From NCBI GenBank assembly GCA_964557005.1, contig CAZKYI010000005.1:132699-196698 (forward strand): a stretch of 64,000 nt of DNA, written 5' to 3'. The position numbers were made by a program, and so were the translations under genes. This document shows positions 42,224 to 51,244 of this stretch, piece after piece; position 1 is the stretch's first letter, and each line of letters begins with the position of its first letter. The notes beneath the pieces are model-generated. The model was not told where the DNA came from and did no database searches. It worked only from the letters and a program-made list of their open reading frames with translations. The stretch comes from JBECKS01 sp964557005. Lineage in GTDB: Bacteria; Pseudomonadota; Gammaproteobacteria; Pseudomonadales; JBECKS01.

Positions 42224-43435
42224 ATGAGTGGCGAACACAAGCACGGTGAGCAGCAACTTTCACAAGAGCTGGCTGAAGCCAAGGAGCAGTTGCTCGATTT
42301 CTTTGATCGCTTTGGGGATATTTACTTTTGGGATTTGGGCAGGAAAGCCAGAGCAGTTTCCATCACGGCGATGCTCACCAATTTTCTGGTGAGCATTAAC
42401 GCAGGGTTTATTGCCAAGGTTCAACCCAAAACACTGTCTCTCGATTTTGAAATTGCACAATGGACTTATCAGTTCACCGCTTTCTGTGCGCTGTATTATT
42501 TTGCATTGTCTGTATTTGCGCATATCAGTTTTGTTAAACAGAAATACCAGAAAGCAATACTCTATGGTGTGCTCGCAAGCCTGTCAGTCACCCTGGCGGT
42601 GTTTGGCAGTTTGATGGGTTTTTTTGACAACACCACCTGGTTTATTTTTTTCCTCTATACCATGCTCGGTTTTGTGTTGCTTGATTGGCGACAGGTGGTG
42701 ATTACCGATTTCTGCATTATTTTTGGCATGATTCTGATTAGCGTTTTTCACGAAGCATTGCCTTTTCCTGTACAGGCGTATTTGTTCTCGCACGAGTCTC
42801 ACTATATCGGTTCGATGAGTTTTCTGGATTTGCTGGTGGCGTGGACCATTACTGTCACCGCTGCGGTTTCAGGTATGTGGATTATGAGTTTTCTGCTCAG
42901 AAACTGGCATGCACATGGCGTTGAGCATGTGTCTTTTGCCCATCTGGATCCGCTCACCAAGGTGATGAAACGTAGTGCCATCTTGCATCTGCTTGAAGAT
43001 GAGGTGCTGGCCGCAGCCAGAGAGCAGCAGCCCTTGACGGTTGCGGTGATTGATATGGACAAGTTCAGGGCTTTGAATGCTGACTATGGCCATGTGATTG
43101 GGGATCAGGTGTTGACGCATTTTGCACGTTTGCTGACGGAAGTTAGCCGCAAGGGAGATTTTGTTGGCCGTTATGGTGGTCAGGAATTTATGATTGTCTT
43201 TCCACGGTGTCGTTCCGAGGTGGCTGTTCAGGTGCTTGAGCGCTTGAAGGCCATTATTTCCGATGACAACTTTGCGCCGATTGAAGGCAAAAAGTTTCGC
43301 TTGAGCTTCAGTTCAGGCATTGCCTATTTGCGCCCGGGAGACAGTAAATTCGAAAATGTAATTGCCCGTGCGGATCTGGCACTGGCTGATGCAAAAGCCA
43401 AAGGTGGTAACCAGATTCTGGTACATGGTGAATAA
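42224..43435 (+). CDS. Membrane GGDEF protein (first of three), signature GGQEF
   Basis: A 403-residue protein with about six membrane segments in residues 45 to 215 and a C-terminal GGDEF domain (about 235 to 400). That domain carries DPLTKVMKRSAILHLLEDE, VAVIDMDKFRALNADYGHVIGDQVL and RKGDFVGRYGGQEFMIVFP. The I-site RKGD is intact, but the signature is GGQEF. Gln replaces the metal-binding Asp/Glu at position three, which may weaken synthesis of cyclic di-GMP. The membrane part is shared with the next two genes, and its ligand is unknown. It is separated by 76 bp from the second paralogue. Confidence 0.87.
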   Translation: MSGEHKHGEQQLSQELAEAKEQLLDFFDRFGDIYFWDLGRKARAVSITAMLTNFLVSINAGFIAKVQPKTLSLDFEIAQWTYQFTAFCALYYFALSVFAHISFVKQKYQKAILYGVLASLSVTLAVFGSLMGFFDNTTWFIFFLYTMLGFVLLDWRQVVITDFCIIFGMILISVFHEALPFPVQAYLFSHESHYIGSMSFLDLLVAWTITVTAAVSGMWIMSFLLRNWHAHGVEHVSFAHLDPLTKVMKRSAILHLLEDEVLAAAREQQPLTVAVIDMDKFRALNADYGHVIGDQVLTHFARLLTEVSRKGDFVGRYGGQEFMIVFPRCRSEVAVQVLERLKAIISDDNFAPIEGKKFRLSFSSGIAYLRPGDSKFENVIARADLALADAKAKGGNQILVHGE

Positions 43436-43511
43436 TCGGACTGCCACCGTATTTGGGTAACAAGAACAATAATTTAACCTGAACATAGCTGGTTTTTAAA
43501 ATTGGGGGTAT

Positions 43512-44702
43512 GTGTTGAATCGCATTGATTCCACGTCTGTATTGCAACAGTTTTCCTTAAGCAGGTTCTTTGCGGCTCTGGCTGATATTTATTTTTGGCA
43601 GGATGCTTCCAAAGCCTGCTTCATTGCATTTTGCTATTCGGTGGTATCGAGCTTCTTTGCGCTTTGGTACTGGTTTCACTTTTTTGTGCTTGATACCACC
43701 AGCATTGTTTACGTCGCCTATTCCAAAGAAGCATTACTGATGGCCGCCAATATCAACATGCTGCTTGGCGTGTTGATGTTTATGTTATCGGTTGTGGCAA
43801 CTTTTTGTGTCCTGGCCAATCGCTTCCACAAATGGATACTCAATATTTGTTTACTGAGTTTTGCGCTGGCCAATTCCATTTCATTTGGCTTGCTGGGGGT
43901 ATTTGATGGCATTACCTGGCTTTATATCCTGATTTACAGCGTGATTGGTTTGGTATTTCTGCATCGTTTGCAAGTCATGGCGACGATAACCACCCTGGTA
44001 TTGTTGATGATGCTGTGGAGTTATCTGGCACCCTGGTTGCCTGTGGAAATTCGTGCGTACCAGTTTACTGATCAGGTCACGCTGCTTTCCATGAGTGTGT
44101 TTGATATTACCGCCACCTGGTTGATTATTCTTGCGACTTCAACCTTTTGTTCACTCATTCTTGATGTGTTGATGGCTGCCTGGCATCGCAAGGAGCAGGA
44201 TTTACATCACAGCTCTTATCGCGATGAACTCACTTCCTTGTTGAATCGTCGAGGCATACAGGATGGTCTGAAAGAAGAATTTTTCAGAGCCAAACGTGGT
44301 GAATATCCTTTGAGTATTGCAATGGTTGATCTGGATTATTTTAAACAGGTGAACGATCGCTATGGTCATCCTTTTGGTGACAAGGTGCTCAAACTGGTTG
44401 CAGCAAAAATGCTGGAGATTACGCGCAAGAAAGATTTGATTGGTCGTTATGGCGGTGAAGAATTTCTGATTGTGTTTCCTGAATGTGAAGGTGAAGTGGC
44501 CTTGAAGATTCTGGAACGTCTGCGCAAAAACATGGAAGTGCAAATCATGCACACACTCAGTCAGCAAGAAGTCACGGTTACCTTGAGCGCAGGTGTTTCC
44601 ACCCTGAATGAACACGACAAGATTGATGATTTGCTCGCAAGAGCAGATGAAGCCTTGTATGCAGCAAAGCGTCAGGGGCGCAACAGGATAGTTTATGGTT
44701 AA
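43512..44702 (+). CDS. Membrane diguanylate cyclase (second of three)
   Basis: A 396-residue protein with a six-segment membrane domain and a C-terminal GGDEF domain. Motifs are DELTSLLNRRGIQDGL, MVDLDYFKQVNDRYGHPFGDKVL and RKKDLIGRYGGEEFLIVFPE, with I-site RKKD and canonical GGEEF, so it should make cyclic di-GMP and be product-inhibited. Domain plan and membrane pattern match its neighbours on both sides. The start is GTG 43512 after a GGGGG-containing ribosome-binding region. The next gene starts inside its last codons (8-bp overlap). Confidence 0.92.
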   Translation: MLNRIDSTSVLQQFSLSRFFAALADIYFWQDASKACFIAFCYSVVSSFFALWYWFHFFVLDTTSIVYVAYSKEALLMAANINMLLGVLMFMLSVVATFCVLANRFHKWILNICLLSFALANSISFGLLGVFDGITWLYILIYSVIGLVFLHRLQVMATITTLVLLMMLWSYLAPWLPVEIRAYQFTDQVTLLSMSVFDITATWLIILATSTFCSLILDVLMAAWHRKEQDLHHSSYRDELTSLLNRRGIQDGLKEEFFRAKRGEYPLSIAMVDLDYFKQVNDRYGHPFGDKVLKLVAAKMLEITRKKDLIGRYGGEEFLIVFPECEGEVALKILERLRKNMEVQIMHTLSQQEVTVTLSAGVSTLNEHDKIDDLLARADEALYAAKRQGRNRIVYG

Positions 44703-45954
44703 GCGCGTTACACGTAAGGCTTTGCTCAGGTGGTGGGTATTGTCCAGAAAAAGATTACAGTTAGTGGAGCAGTTTTCCAGCTATTACCAGCGCATGTTGG
44801 GAGATATTTATTATTGGCGACCAACTGAAAAAGCCTTGCTGATTTCGCTCACTGCACTGTTGATTAATTTCGTTGCCGAATGTGTTGCTGTGGGTGCTTA
44901 TGTATTTGATCTCTCTGCACTGAATATGAGTATACATAATGTGGGTTGGGCAGTGACGGTGTTTGCTTTTAATTTGTTGTTATTGGGTAGCTCTTGTGTG
45001 GCTTCCTGGTTATTGAGAAACCACGATCAGCTTCAGATTCCATTACTGGTTTTTGCGCTGTTTTCGCTGGTGCTGACGATGGCCTTGTTAATGGGAACTA
45101 TTGGTTTTTTTGATGGAGTTACCTGGCAAATATTTTTTCTGTTCAATGCTGCGTTGATTGTATTTCTTGACAGAATCTGGGTGTTTATCAGTTTCATCTG
45201 TTTGTTAGCGCTGATGATTGTCATGAGTTTCAGTGAAGATACTTTGCCATTCCCTGTGCGCGCAATCCGTTTGGCACCACAATTAAGCTTGTCGGATATT
45301 GGGTTTTTCCAACGTATTTTTGAATGGTTTATGTTGTTGCTGGTGGGTGGTTTTGGCATCACGGTTGTCGATTTCTTTTTAAGCGCCTGGCGAAATCGTG
45401 ACCGTGATTTGCGTTCTCTTTCCTTCATCGATGAATTGACGCAGCTCATGAACAGACGGGCAGTATTTGATGGTTTACAGGAAGAATATTATCGCGCCTT
45501 GCGTGTTGGTTATCCCATTTCCGTAGCATTGATTGATCTGGATCATTTTAAATCGATCAATGATCGTTTTGGTCATCCTTTTGGTGATGAAGTTTTGAAA
45601 GGCATTGCCAAAGAATTTGCATCGATTGGCAGAAAAAATGATTTGGTTGGCCGTTATGGTGGCGAGGAATTTATTATTGTGTTCCCTGAGTGTAATGCCA
45701 AAGTGGCAACGGCACTGATGGAACGCTTGAGAATCAAAGTTGAGCAACTGGAATTCAAAACAGATCAGGGTGAAAGTGTGTTTGTCACCATGAGTGCGGG
45801 TGTGGCGCAACAGGAAGAAGCCGACGAAGAATATCTACAGCTGGTGGCACGCGCGGACTTTGCGCTGTATCGCGCGAAAGAATTTGGCCGCAATCGGGTG
45901 TTGTCGATTGAAATAGAGGACAACGAGCCGCTGGCTTTTCTGGATCGAATCTAG
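44695..45954 (+). CDS. Membrane diguanylate cyclase (third of three)
   Basis: A 419-residue paralogue of the two preceding genes. It has a basic N-terminus, six hydrophobic segments, then DELTQLMNRRAVFDGLQEEYYRAL, ALIDLDHFKSINDRFGHPFGDEVL and RKNDLVGRYGGEEFIIVFPE. The I-site RKND and GGEEF are intact, so it is predicted to be an active diguanylate cyclase. Its ATG overlaps the stop of the second gene (ATGGTTAA), which implies translational coupling. The sensed signal is unknown. Confidence 0.92.
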   Translation: MVKRVTRKALLRWWVLSRKRLQLVEQFSSYYQRMLGDIYYWRPTEKALLISLTALLINFVAECVAVGAYVFDLSALNMSIHNVGWAVTVFAFNLLLLGSSCVASWLLRNHDQLQIPLLVFALFSLVLTMALLMGTIGFFDGVTWQIFFLFNAALIVFLDRIWVFISFICLLALMIVMSFSEDTLPFPVRAIRLAPQLSLSDIGFFQRIFEWFMLLLVGGFGITVVDFFLSAWRNRDRDLRSLSFIDELTQLMNRRAVFDGLQEEYYRALRVGYPISVALIDLDHFKSINDRFGHPFGDEVLKGIAKEFASIGRKNDLVGRYGGEEFIIVFPECNAKVATALMERLRIKVEQLEFKTDQGESVFVTMSAGVAQQEEADEEYLQLVARADFALYRAKEFGRNRVLSIEIEDNEPLAFLDRI

Positions 45955-45960
45955 CCTTGG

Positions 45961-46308
45961 CTAGATTTCGACACAGATTTTTCCGTTTTCAACCTGCACA
46001 GGGTAGGTTTTCAGCGCTTTCTCCTTACGCAATGTGTTCACCAGTTGAATGCCGGGCGGAAAGTTTGCCCATTTCACCACTTCGCCGCTTTTGATGTCGA
46101 ACTCGGCGCGATGAATGGGGCACTGAATTTTGCAGCCATCAATGATTTTGCCTTTTTTCAAGGACATAAAAAGATGGGTGCAGGAGGATTGTGTGGCGTA
46201 ATAACCATCGTCGAGTTTGAACACAAGCAGATTTTCGTTAGCGACCTTGCAGGCAAATTGCTTGCCAGTTTCCAAAGCTGATACTTCGCAGACTTCATGT
46301 TTACTCAT
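45961..46308 (-). CDS. Rieske-type [2Fe-2S] ferredoxin
   Basis: A 115-residue soluble Rieske protein. The cluster ligands are in SSCTHLFMSLKKGKIIDG and CPIHRAEFDIKSGEV (Cys-x-His, 17 residues, Cys-x-x-His). It looks like the small electron carriers of ring-hydroxylating or cytochrome-linked oxygenases, not the membrane bc1 subunit. It stands alone, convergent with the third GGDEF gene and divergent from the acyl-CoA dehydrogenase gene. Partner reductase and oxygenase are not adjacent. Confidence 0.9.
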   Translation of the reverse strand: MSKHEVCEVSALETGKQFACKVANENLLVFKLDDGYYATQSSCTHLFMSLKKGKIIDGCKIQCPIHRAEFDIKSGEVVKWANFPPGIQLVNTLRKEKALKTYPVQVENGKICVEI

Positions 46309-46474
46309 GGCACGTACCCCTTGTTGAATTGTTTATTTTTATTGTGGATAGCAAGCCTAATATAGGCTGCCTCTTGCATGAGGTAAATCTAATCTTGCCC
46401 TTGAGGGCATCGCTTTTTACACTGCCTCACGCTTTTATTCGATGAACCGCTTAACGCATACATAAGGAGCCGCC

Positions 46475-47716
46475 ATGTCCAGTTTGAACTCTCGTGATGA
46501 AAAATTATTGAATCTGGTGTTATCCGAACACATGGAGCCTGTACTGGAACAGGTGAAACACTTTATTGGCAGGGAAATTGAACCGCTTACGGCGCAATTT
46601 TATCAGGCTGAAAATACCGAAAATCGCTGGGCTTTGAGTGAAAGGCAAACCGAAATTCTGGAGTCCCTCAAGGCCAAAGCCAAACATTTGGGCTTGTGGA
46701 ACTTTTTCTTGCCTGACTGGAATGGCGAGGGAGTCAGTAATCTTGACTATGCCTATCTGGCGGCTGAAATGGGCAAGAATCCTTTGGCTTCTGAGGTGTT
46801 TAACTGCGCGGCACCTGATACCGGCAATATGGAAGTTCTGGCCAAATACGGCTCTCCTGCACAGCAGAAACAGTGGCTGGAGCCTTTGCTGGAAGGCCGT
46901 ATTCGCTCCTGTTTTGGCATGACTGAACCTGAACTGGCTTCTTCAGATGCCAGAAATATTTCTACACGGGCAGTGCTGGAAGGGGATGAATGGGTCATCA
47001 ATGGCGAGAAATACTATATTTCAGGTGCCGGAGATGCGCGTTGCAAGATTATGATTTGCATGGTCAAAACCTCACCGGATGCGGCTCCCCATATGCAGCA
47101 AAGCCAGATTCTGGTGCCGATGGACACTGCGGGTCTGGAAATTCTCGGGCCGATGGATGTGTTTGGCCATGATGATGCGCCTCATGGACACATGCACATT
47201 CGACTCACCAATGTACGAGTACCCAAAGACAATATCCTGTTGGGTGAAGGGCGTGGTTTTGAAATTTCCCAAGGCCGCCTTGGCCCCGGTCGTATTCATC
47301 ATTGCATGAGAGCACTGGGCGCAGCCGAAAAAGCGCTTGCACTGATGATTGAACGAGGCAGTTCCCGTGAAGCCTTCGGCAAGCCTCTAATCAGGTTGGG
47401 GGGCAATCTTGATCTGGTTGCCAAAAGCCGTCTTGAAATTGATTACTGCCGTTTGATGGTATTACGTGCTGCGCGGGCGATGGACATATTCGATGCGCGT
47501 GAGGCGCGTGTGTATATCTCGGGGATTAAGGCGCTGGTGCCAGAAACGGTGTGTACGATTATTGACAGGGCGATTCAAATGCACGGTGCAACAGGGGTAT
47601 CGCAGTGGACGCCGCTTGCACGCATGTATACCAGTATGCGCACGCTGAGACTGGCCGATGGCCCCGATGAAGTCCATCGTATGGTGGTGGCTCGCGCAGA
47701 ACTGGCGAGATATTAA
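46475..47716 (+). CDS. Acyl-CoA dehydrogenase family protein
   Basis: A 413-residue FAD-dependent acyl-CoA dehydrogenase. The FAD and substrate blocks are SCFGMTEPELASSDARNISTRA, DEWVINGEKYYISGAGDARC, LGEGRGFEISQGRLGPGRIHHCMRALG, and near the end QMHGATGVSQWTPLARMYTSMRTLRLADGPDEVH. The last resembles the ACAD10/11-like bacterial branch. Substrate chain length cannot be set by eye. AAGGAGCCGCC before ATG 46475 is a strong ribosome-binding site. The 3' end overlaps by four bases the convergent small membrane gene. Confidence 0.94.
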   Translation: MSSLNSRDEKLLNLVLSEHMEPVLEQVKHFIGREIEPLTAQFYQAENTENRWALSERQTEILESLKAKAKHLGLWNFFLPDWNGEGVSNLDYAYLAAEMGKNPLASEVFNCAAPDTGNMEVLAKYGSPAQQKQWLEPLLEGRIRSCFGMTEPELASSDARNISTRAVLEGDEWVINGEKYYISGAGDARCKIMICMVKTSPDAAPHMQQSQILVPMDTAGLEILGPMDVFGHDDAPHGHMHIRLTNVRVPKDNILLGEGRGFEISQGRLGPGRIHHCMRALGAAEKALALMIERGSSREAFGKPLIRLGGNLDLVAKSRLEIDYCRLMVLRAARAMDIFDAREARVYISGIKALVPETVCTIIDRAIQMHGATGVSQWTPLARMYTSMRTLRLADGPDEVHRMVVARAELARY

Positions 47717-47910
47717 GGTCGGGTTTCCTGTTGTGCTTCCAGCAGTTGGGTTGGAATACGCAGACGCTCACTGGTTTCGGTTGGGTCGTTGAGCACGACT
47801 TCAATAAAAACGTAAATCATTGCAATCACAGGCAGCACGATAAAGCCCATCACAGTAAAAAACTGGGTGCGATTTTCGGAGCCTTGTTTGAAAAAACGGA
47901 ATAAATTCAT
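47713..47910 (-). CDS. Small single-span membrane protein, NapE-like
   Basis: A 65-residue protein with one hydrophobic helix (FFTVMGFIVLPVIAMIYVFIEVVLND) after a basic N-terminus. Its plan resembles the NapE/TorE small membrane proteins of periplasmic nitrate and TMAO reductase loci, but no such locus is present, so function is unknown. ATG 47910 is preferred to a longer open frame from 47955. It converges on the acyl-CoA dehydrogenase gene. Confidence 0.6.
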   Translation of the reverse strand: MNLFRFFKQGSENRTQFFTVMGFIVLPVIAMIYVFIEVVLNDPTETSERLRIPTQLLEAQQETRP

Positions 47911-47972
47911 AAGCAGATTTGGCGAAGCTGTGGGTGCCGTCAGTCTAAGGTACAAGAGGTTGGAAAAGAAGC

Positions 47973-48845
47973 ATGGGTATTTGGGTTCGAGGTTGTTTGC
48001 TGTTCATGGTTGCAGGTGTTTATTCAGTCCAGTTGTTTGCAGCCGATGTAGAAAATGTGCAAGAACAACAAAAGCAGCAACAACAACAAAATAATGAAGT
48101 GCTGCAAGCTCAGGCGATTGAAGCACGTCGTCTTTATCAAAATGGTGAAGACGCTTTAAGGTTGGCCTCTGCAAATCAGTTTTATGGTTATGCAGTCCAG
48201 TCTTATGAAGCGGCATCCGCGCTGGGTCATCAAGGCGCAAAAGCACGCCTTGAATGGTTGGCCACCTATTTGCCAAATGAACCGAGCCTCAAAAGTCGTT
48301 ATCGACGTGAAATGGTCAAGGCCAAACAGGGGGATGCCGAGGCTCAATATGTTCTGGGACATATGTGTGAATTCGGTGTCGGCGTAGAAAAGAATTTTGA
48401 ACGTGCCTTGCGTTGGTATCAGGAAGCCGCAGCGAATGATCACGGTAAAGCCCAGAATCGTTTGGGTGAACTGTATGCTGCGCAAGAACAACAAGGTGAG
48501 GCGCAGGAACAGGAACAAGCCTTGAGCTGGATTCAGTCAGCAGCAGAAAATAATCAACGCGATGCACAGTTCAAACTGGGCAATTATTATCTTGAAGGGC
48601 AGCATTTTGACAAAAATGAACAGAAAGCTCTTGAATGGTTCAAACGTGCAGCAGAATCAGGCCACATACAGGCGCAAGTGAAAGTGGGTTTCATGCTGAA
48701 AGAAGGACAAGGTACCAAACAGAATTACGAAGCAGCATTGCTCTGGTTCGAGAAGGCAGCGCAACAAGGGAATACCGTTGCAGGTGAGCAGGTGAAAGAA
48801 GTGAACCGCATACTCGATGAAATTTTTCTGAAAACTTTCAAGTGA
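47973..48845 (+). CDS. Sel1-repeat protein, exported
   Basis: A 290-residue protein with a signal peptide (MGIWVRGCLLFMVAGVYSVQLFAA), a Gln-rich coiled segment, and then about four Sel1-like TPR repeats. Examples are AQYVLGHMCEFGVGVEKNFERALRWYQEAA, AQFKLGNYYLEGQHFDKNEQKALEWFKRAA and AQVKVGFMLKEGQGTKQNYEAALLWFEKAA. Such proteins are protein-binding scaffolds in the periplasm or envelope. The partner is unknown. It is divergent from the small NapE-like gene and followed by tRNA-Arg on the other strand. Confidence 0.9.
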   Translation: MGIWVRGCLLFMVAGVYSVQLFAADVENVQEQQKQQQQQNNEVLQAQAIEARRLYQNGEDALRLASANQFYGYAVQSYEAASALGHQGAKARLEWLATYLPNEPSLKSRYRREMVKAKQGDAEAQYVLGHMCEFGVGVEKNFERALRWYQEAAANDHGKAQNRLGELYAAQEQQGEAQEQEQALSWIQSAAENNQRDAQFKLGNYYLEGQHFDKNEQKALEWFKRAAESGHIQAQVKVGFMLKEGQGTKQNYEAALLWFEKAAQQGNTVAGEQVKEVNRILDEIFLKTFK

Positions 48846-48864
48846 GGCTGGCACTTTAAAAAAA

Positions 48865-48941
48865 TGGCGCCCCCGAGACGATTTGAACGTCCGACCTAGC
48901 GCTTAGGAGGCACTCGCTCTATCCTGCTGAGCTACGGGGGC
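48865..48941 (-). tRNA. tRNA-Arg (anticodon CCU)
   Basis: The minus strand folds as a complete cloverleaf: acceptor GCCCCCG/CGGGGGC, D-arm GCTC..GAGC, anticodon stem AGTGC/GCGCT with loop CTCCTAA (anticodon CCU), T-arm GGACG-TTCAAAT-CGTCT. The CCA end is encoded in the DNA. It reads AGG codons. No integrase or attachment repeat is seen beside it. Confidence 0.97.
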
Positions 48942-49081
48942 ATAAGGCGGGGGATTATAACCAGACAGGTATCGATATTCACGTTTATGTGTTGCCTGAT
49001 TATTTCTCTGTTATGATGCGTCCACAAAAAAATTATAAAGTTGTTCTAATTTGTAAGGCTTGAATATAAAGGAGAGTCCCT

Positions 49082-49969
49082 GTGTTTCAGCGCATTCAAT
49101 CATTGCTGTTGGTGTTGTTAGCGAGTTCCCCTCTGGTTTTTTCTGCTCAGGCGCATAGCGAAGAAGTGCCTCTGTGGCTCATTGATGGAAGCATTGCGGC
49201 GATTTCTCTCGATGCTTATCCAGGTTCCAGTTTCAAGCGCAATGTGGTGGTTCCGTTTCCAAACTTTCGTCTCAACAGCCCTTATTTGCAGAGTAGCGGC
49301 GGCGGTGTGAATGCGCGTTTGTTCAATTCCGACAAACTGGATCTGGGTTTGACTTTCAGTGCTTCGATTCCGACCAAAACCAAACATCTCGATGCACGAA
49401 AAGACAGAAGCATGCCAGACCTCGATCCAACCGTTGAAGTGGGTTTGGGTTTGCGTTACTTGCCATACAAAACCCAGGATTGGGAACTGAGAACCCAGTT
49501 TCCTGTGCGCAAGGCGACTGGTTTGGCTTATGAGGATCAGGACGAACTGTGGAAGATTCACCAGCCACTGGATTTGGGCTGGACTTTCAGCCCGCGCATT
49601 ACCTTGACGCGCTTTTTGCAAAGCGGTGATGTACGCCATGAAATTGATTTTGAAATCGGTTCCAAACTGGCTACACAACAGAATATGAATTTTTTCTATG
49701 GCGTGGATAGTCAATATGCACTGGGCACCGAAGGTGCTTTTGACGCAGAAGCGGGGCTGGTGAATCACTGGGTGGAATTGGGTTGGGTACGCAAGCGTGG
49801 CTTGTGGCGCTTCAGTGTTTCTGCCGAGTACATCGATTTGCATAAGGCAAAAAATGTCTTGAGCCCTCTGATTGAGGAAAAAAATTCCTGGTTTGGCTTT
49901 ATGATTCTGACTTATACCTTTGCTGAATCTAACCTGATGGTTAAACAGGATTACGAATACAAGTATTAA
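49082..49969 (+). CDS. MipA/OmpV-family outer-membrane protein
   Basis: A 295-residue precursor with a signal peptide (FQRIQSLLLVLLASSPLVFSAQA). The mature barrel begins with the usual PLWLIDGSIAAISLDAYPGSSFKRNVVVPFPNFRLNSPYLQ region. Alternating strands follow (GLGLRYLPYKTQDWELRTQFPVR and others), ending in NLMVKQDYEYKY. MipA scaffolds murein enzymes in E. coli, while OmpV-like members are porins; which applies here cannot be told. The start is GTG 49082 with an AAGGAGAG ribosome-binding site. It converges on the hexokinase gene. Confidence 0.88.
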   Translation: MFQRIQSLLLVLLASSPLVFSAQAHSEEVPLWLIDGSIAAISLDAYPGSSFKRNVVVPFPNFRLNSPYLQSSGGGVNARLFNSDKLDLGLTFSASIPTKTKHLDARKDRSMPDLDPTVEVGLGLRYLPYKTQDWELRTQFPVRKATGLAYEDQDELWKIHQPLDLGWTFSPRITLTRFLQSGDVRHEIDFEIGSKLATQQNMNFFYGVDSQYALGTEGAFDAEAGLVNHWVELGWVRKRGLWRFSVSAEYIDLHKAKNVLSPLIEEKNSWFGFMILTYTFAESNLMVKQDYEYKY

Positions 49970-49978
49970 GGTTTTGTT

Positions 49979-51244
49979 TTACGCGTGATAAAACGCTGCC
50001 ATCGCAGCACCTTTGAGTGAGGCGTGCTCATGCCTGTGAAAGCTCGGTGTTACCTGATGCTTCCTGAGAAAATTTCCCAGATAAAATCGAATACGCTGTT
50101 GGTACCCGTACAACTGGTAATAGGTGCTGCCTTCCACACTGATTTGAACATTGACTGTGTCTTCTGTTTTGTGATGCGCTTTTTCATACAGAAACACCGC
50201 ATACAGTTGCATGGCGCATAGATAGGCAGCGCGTTCCAGTACACTGCTTGCCAGAAAACCAAAGGCGCTTTGGTCTTGAATATCAATGTCGAAAGGAAGT
50301 TGTTGTTTTTCCAGCAGCGCATGCAAATGCTCACTGGTGAAGGTCTGGCCACTTTGATAAAACTGTTTTAACGAAGCTTGTGTATTCCGTGAAAATAAAT
50401 GGTGTTCTGCGGCCAGTATGAGCAATTCCAGATAGAGACTACCCAAATAGCGCCCTGAAATTTTTTTCTCGAAATTATAGTGGTGTTGGTCGTGGCACTT
50501 TGTGTGCAAGTTGTGATCGGCGGGGAAATCCTGCGTGTGCGCATAACTGCCCGATTCAATGTTGATGATGTCCTGATGTACGCTGCTTTTGAATGCGCAG
50601 TTCGTTCCTGTTCCCAGAATCAAACCAATTTGCAGGCTGTGCTCATGCGCTGGTGCATCGGTGTTGGCCAACAGACAGGCAACGGTATCATTGAGGATAA
50701 AAATACGTTTTCGTTGATGGCCTTGTTGTTCAAGGTAATCGTTCAGTTCTTTGCCTATCCATAAGCCCTCAACACCTTCCGCCTCTACTTCTTTGGTCCA
50801 GCGTAGCAATTTGCCATCAAGCTCTGGTGAAATTTCACAAGGATAGGAAAAGCAGAAACCGATTTTTTCACTGTAAGGTAAATAGTTTTCCAGATAACGG
50901 CACAGGGTTTCAAAAAAATTCTGTTTGTTACTGGCGCTTTGGCTGCCTGGCATAGGAAAAGTTTGCAGTTGTGCAAGCTCGATGCTGTTGTTATTTATGT
51001 TAGCCAGTGCAATCCTGAGATGGCTGCCACCGGCATCCATTACAATGACGGTTTCTGAATTTGATACCTGCTGGTCAAACGATTGCTGGAGAAAGGAGGG
51101 CAGCATGGCCAGCGAAGAAGGGTGTTTCTCAATACCCAGTTGCATTTCGCTGACGAAATCATCAGCAAGTTGCCGGTAGTCGAGTGCGCCGATAGCAAAA
51201 CCTTGCTGCCAGATAAATGTCCTGAGCGATCCGGTGTTATTCAT
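49979..51244 (-). CDS. Eukaryote-type hexokinase
   Basis: A 421-residue protein of the eukaryotic hexokinase family, not the bacterial ROK or Glk families. Phosphate loop 1 is VIVMDAGGSHLRIALANI. The sugar-binding region is IGFCFSYPCEISPELDGKLLRWTKEVEAEGVEGLW, close to the FSFP-x-x-Q and TKGF motifs. LNDTVACLLA matches NDTVGTL, and GLILGTGTNCAF matches GLIxGTGxNxxY. The equivalent of the conserved N-x-E-W-G is IINIESG, lacking the Trp. It should phosphorylate a hexose, with sugar unknown. Its ATG overlaps by one base the TAA of the MFS gene upstream, so the two are coupled. Confidence 0.9.
   Translation of the reverse strand: MNNTGSLRTFIWQQGFAIGALDYRQLADDFVSEMQLGIEKHPSSLAMLPSFLQQSFDQQVSNSETVIVMDAGGSHLRIALANINNNSIELAQLQTFPMPGSQSASNKQNFFETLCRYLENYLPYSEKIGFCFSYPCEISPELDGKLLRWTKEVEAEGVEGLWIGKELNDYLEQQGHQRKRIFILNDTVACLLANTDAPAHEHSLQIGLILGTGTNCAFKSSVHQDIINIESGSYAHTQDFPADHNLHTKCHDQHHYNFEKKISGRYLGSLYLELLILAAEHHLFSRNTQASLKQFYQSGQTFTSEHLHALLEKQQLPFDIDIQDQSAFGFLASSVLERAAYLCAMQLYAVFLYEKAHHKTEDTVNVQISVEGSTYYQLYGYQQRIRFYLGNFLRKHQVTPSFHRHEHASLKGAAMAAFYHA

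Noticed and set aside
48865..48941. tRNA-Arg as an integration site of a genomic island
   Set aside because: No integrase, direct repeat or composition break was found on either side.
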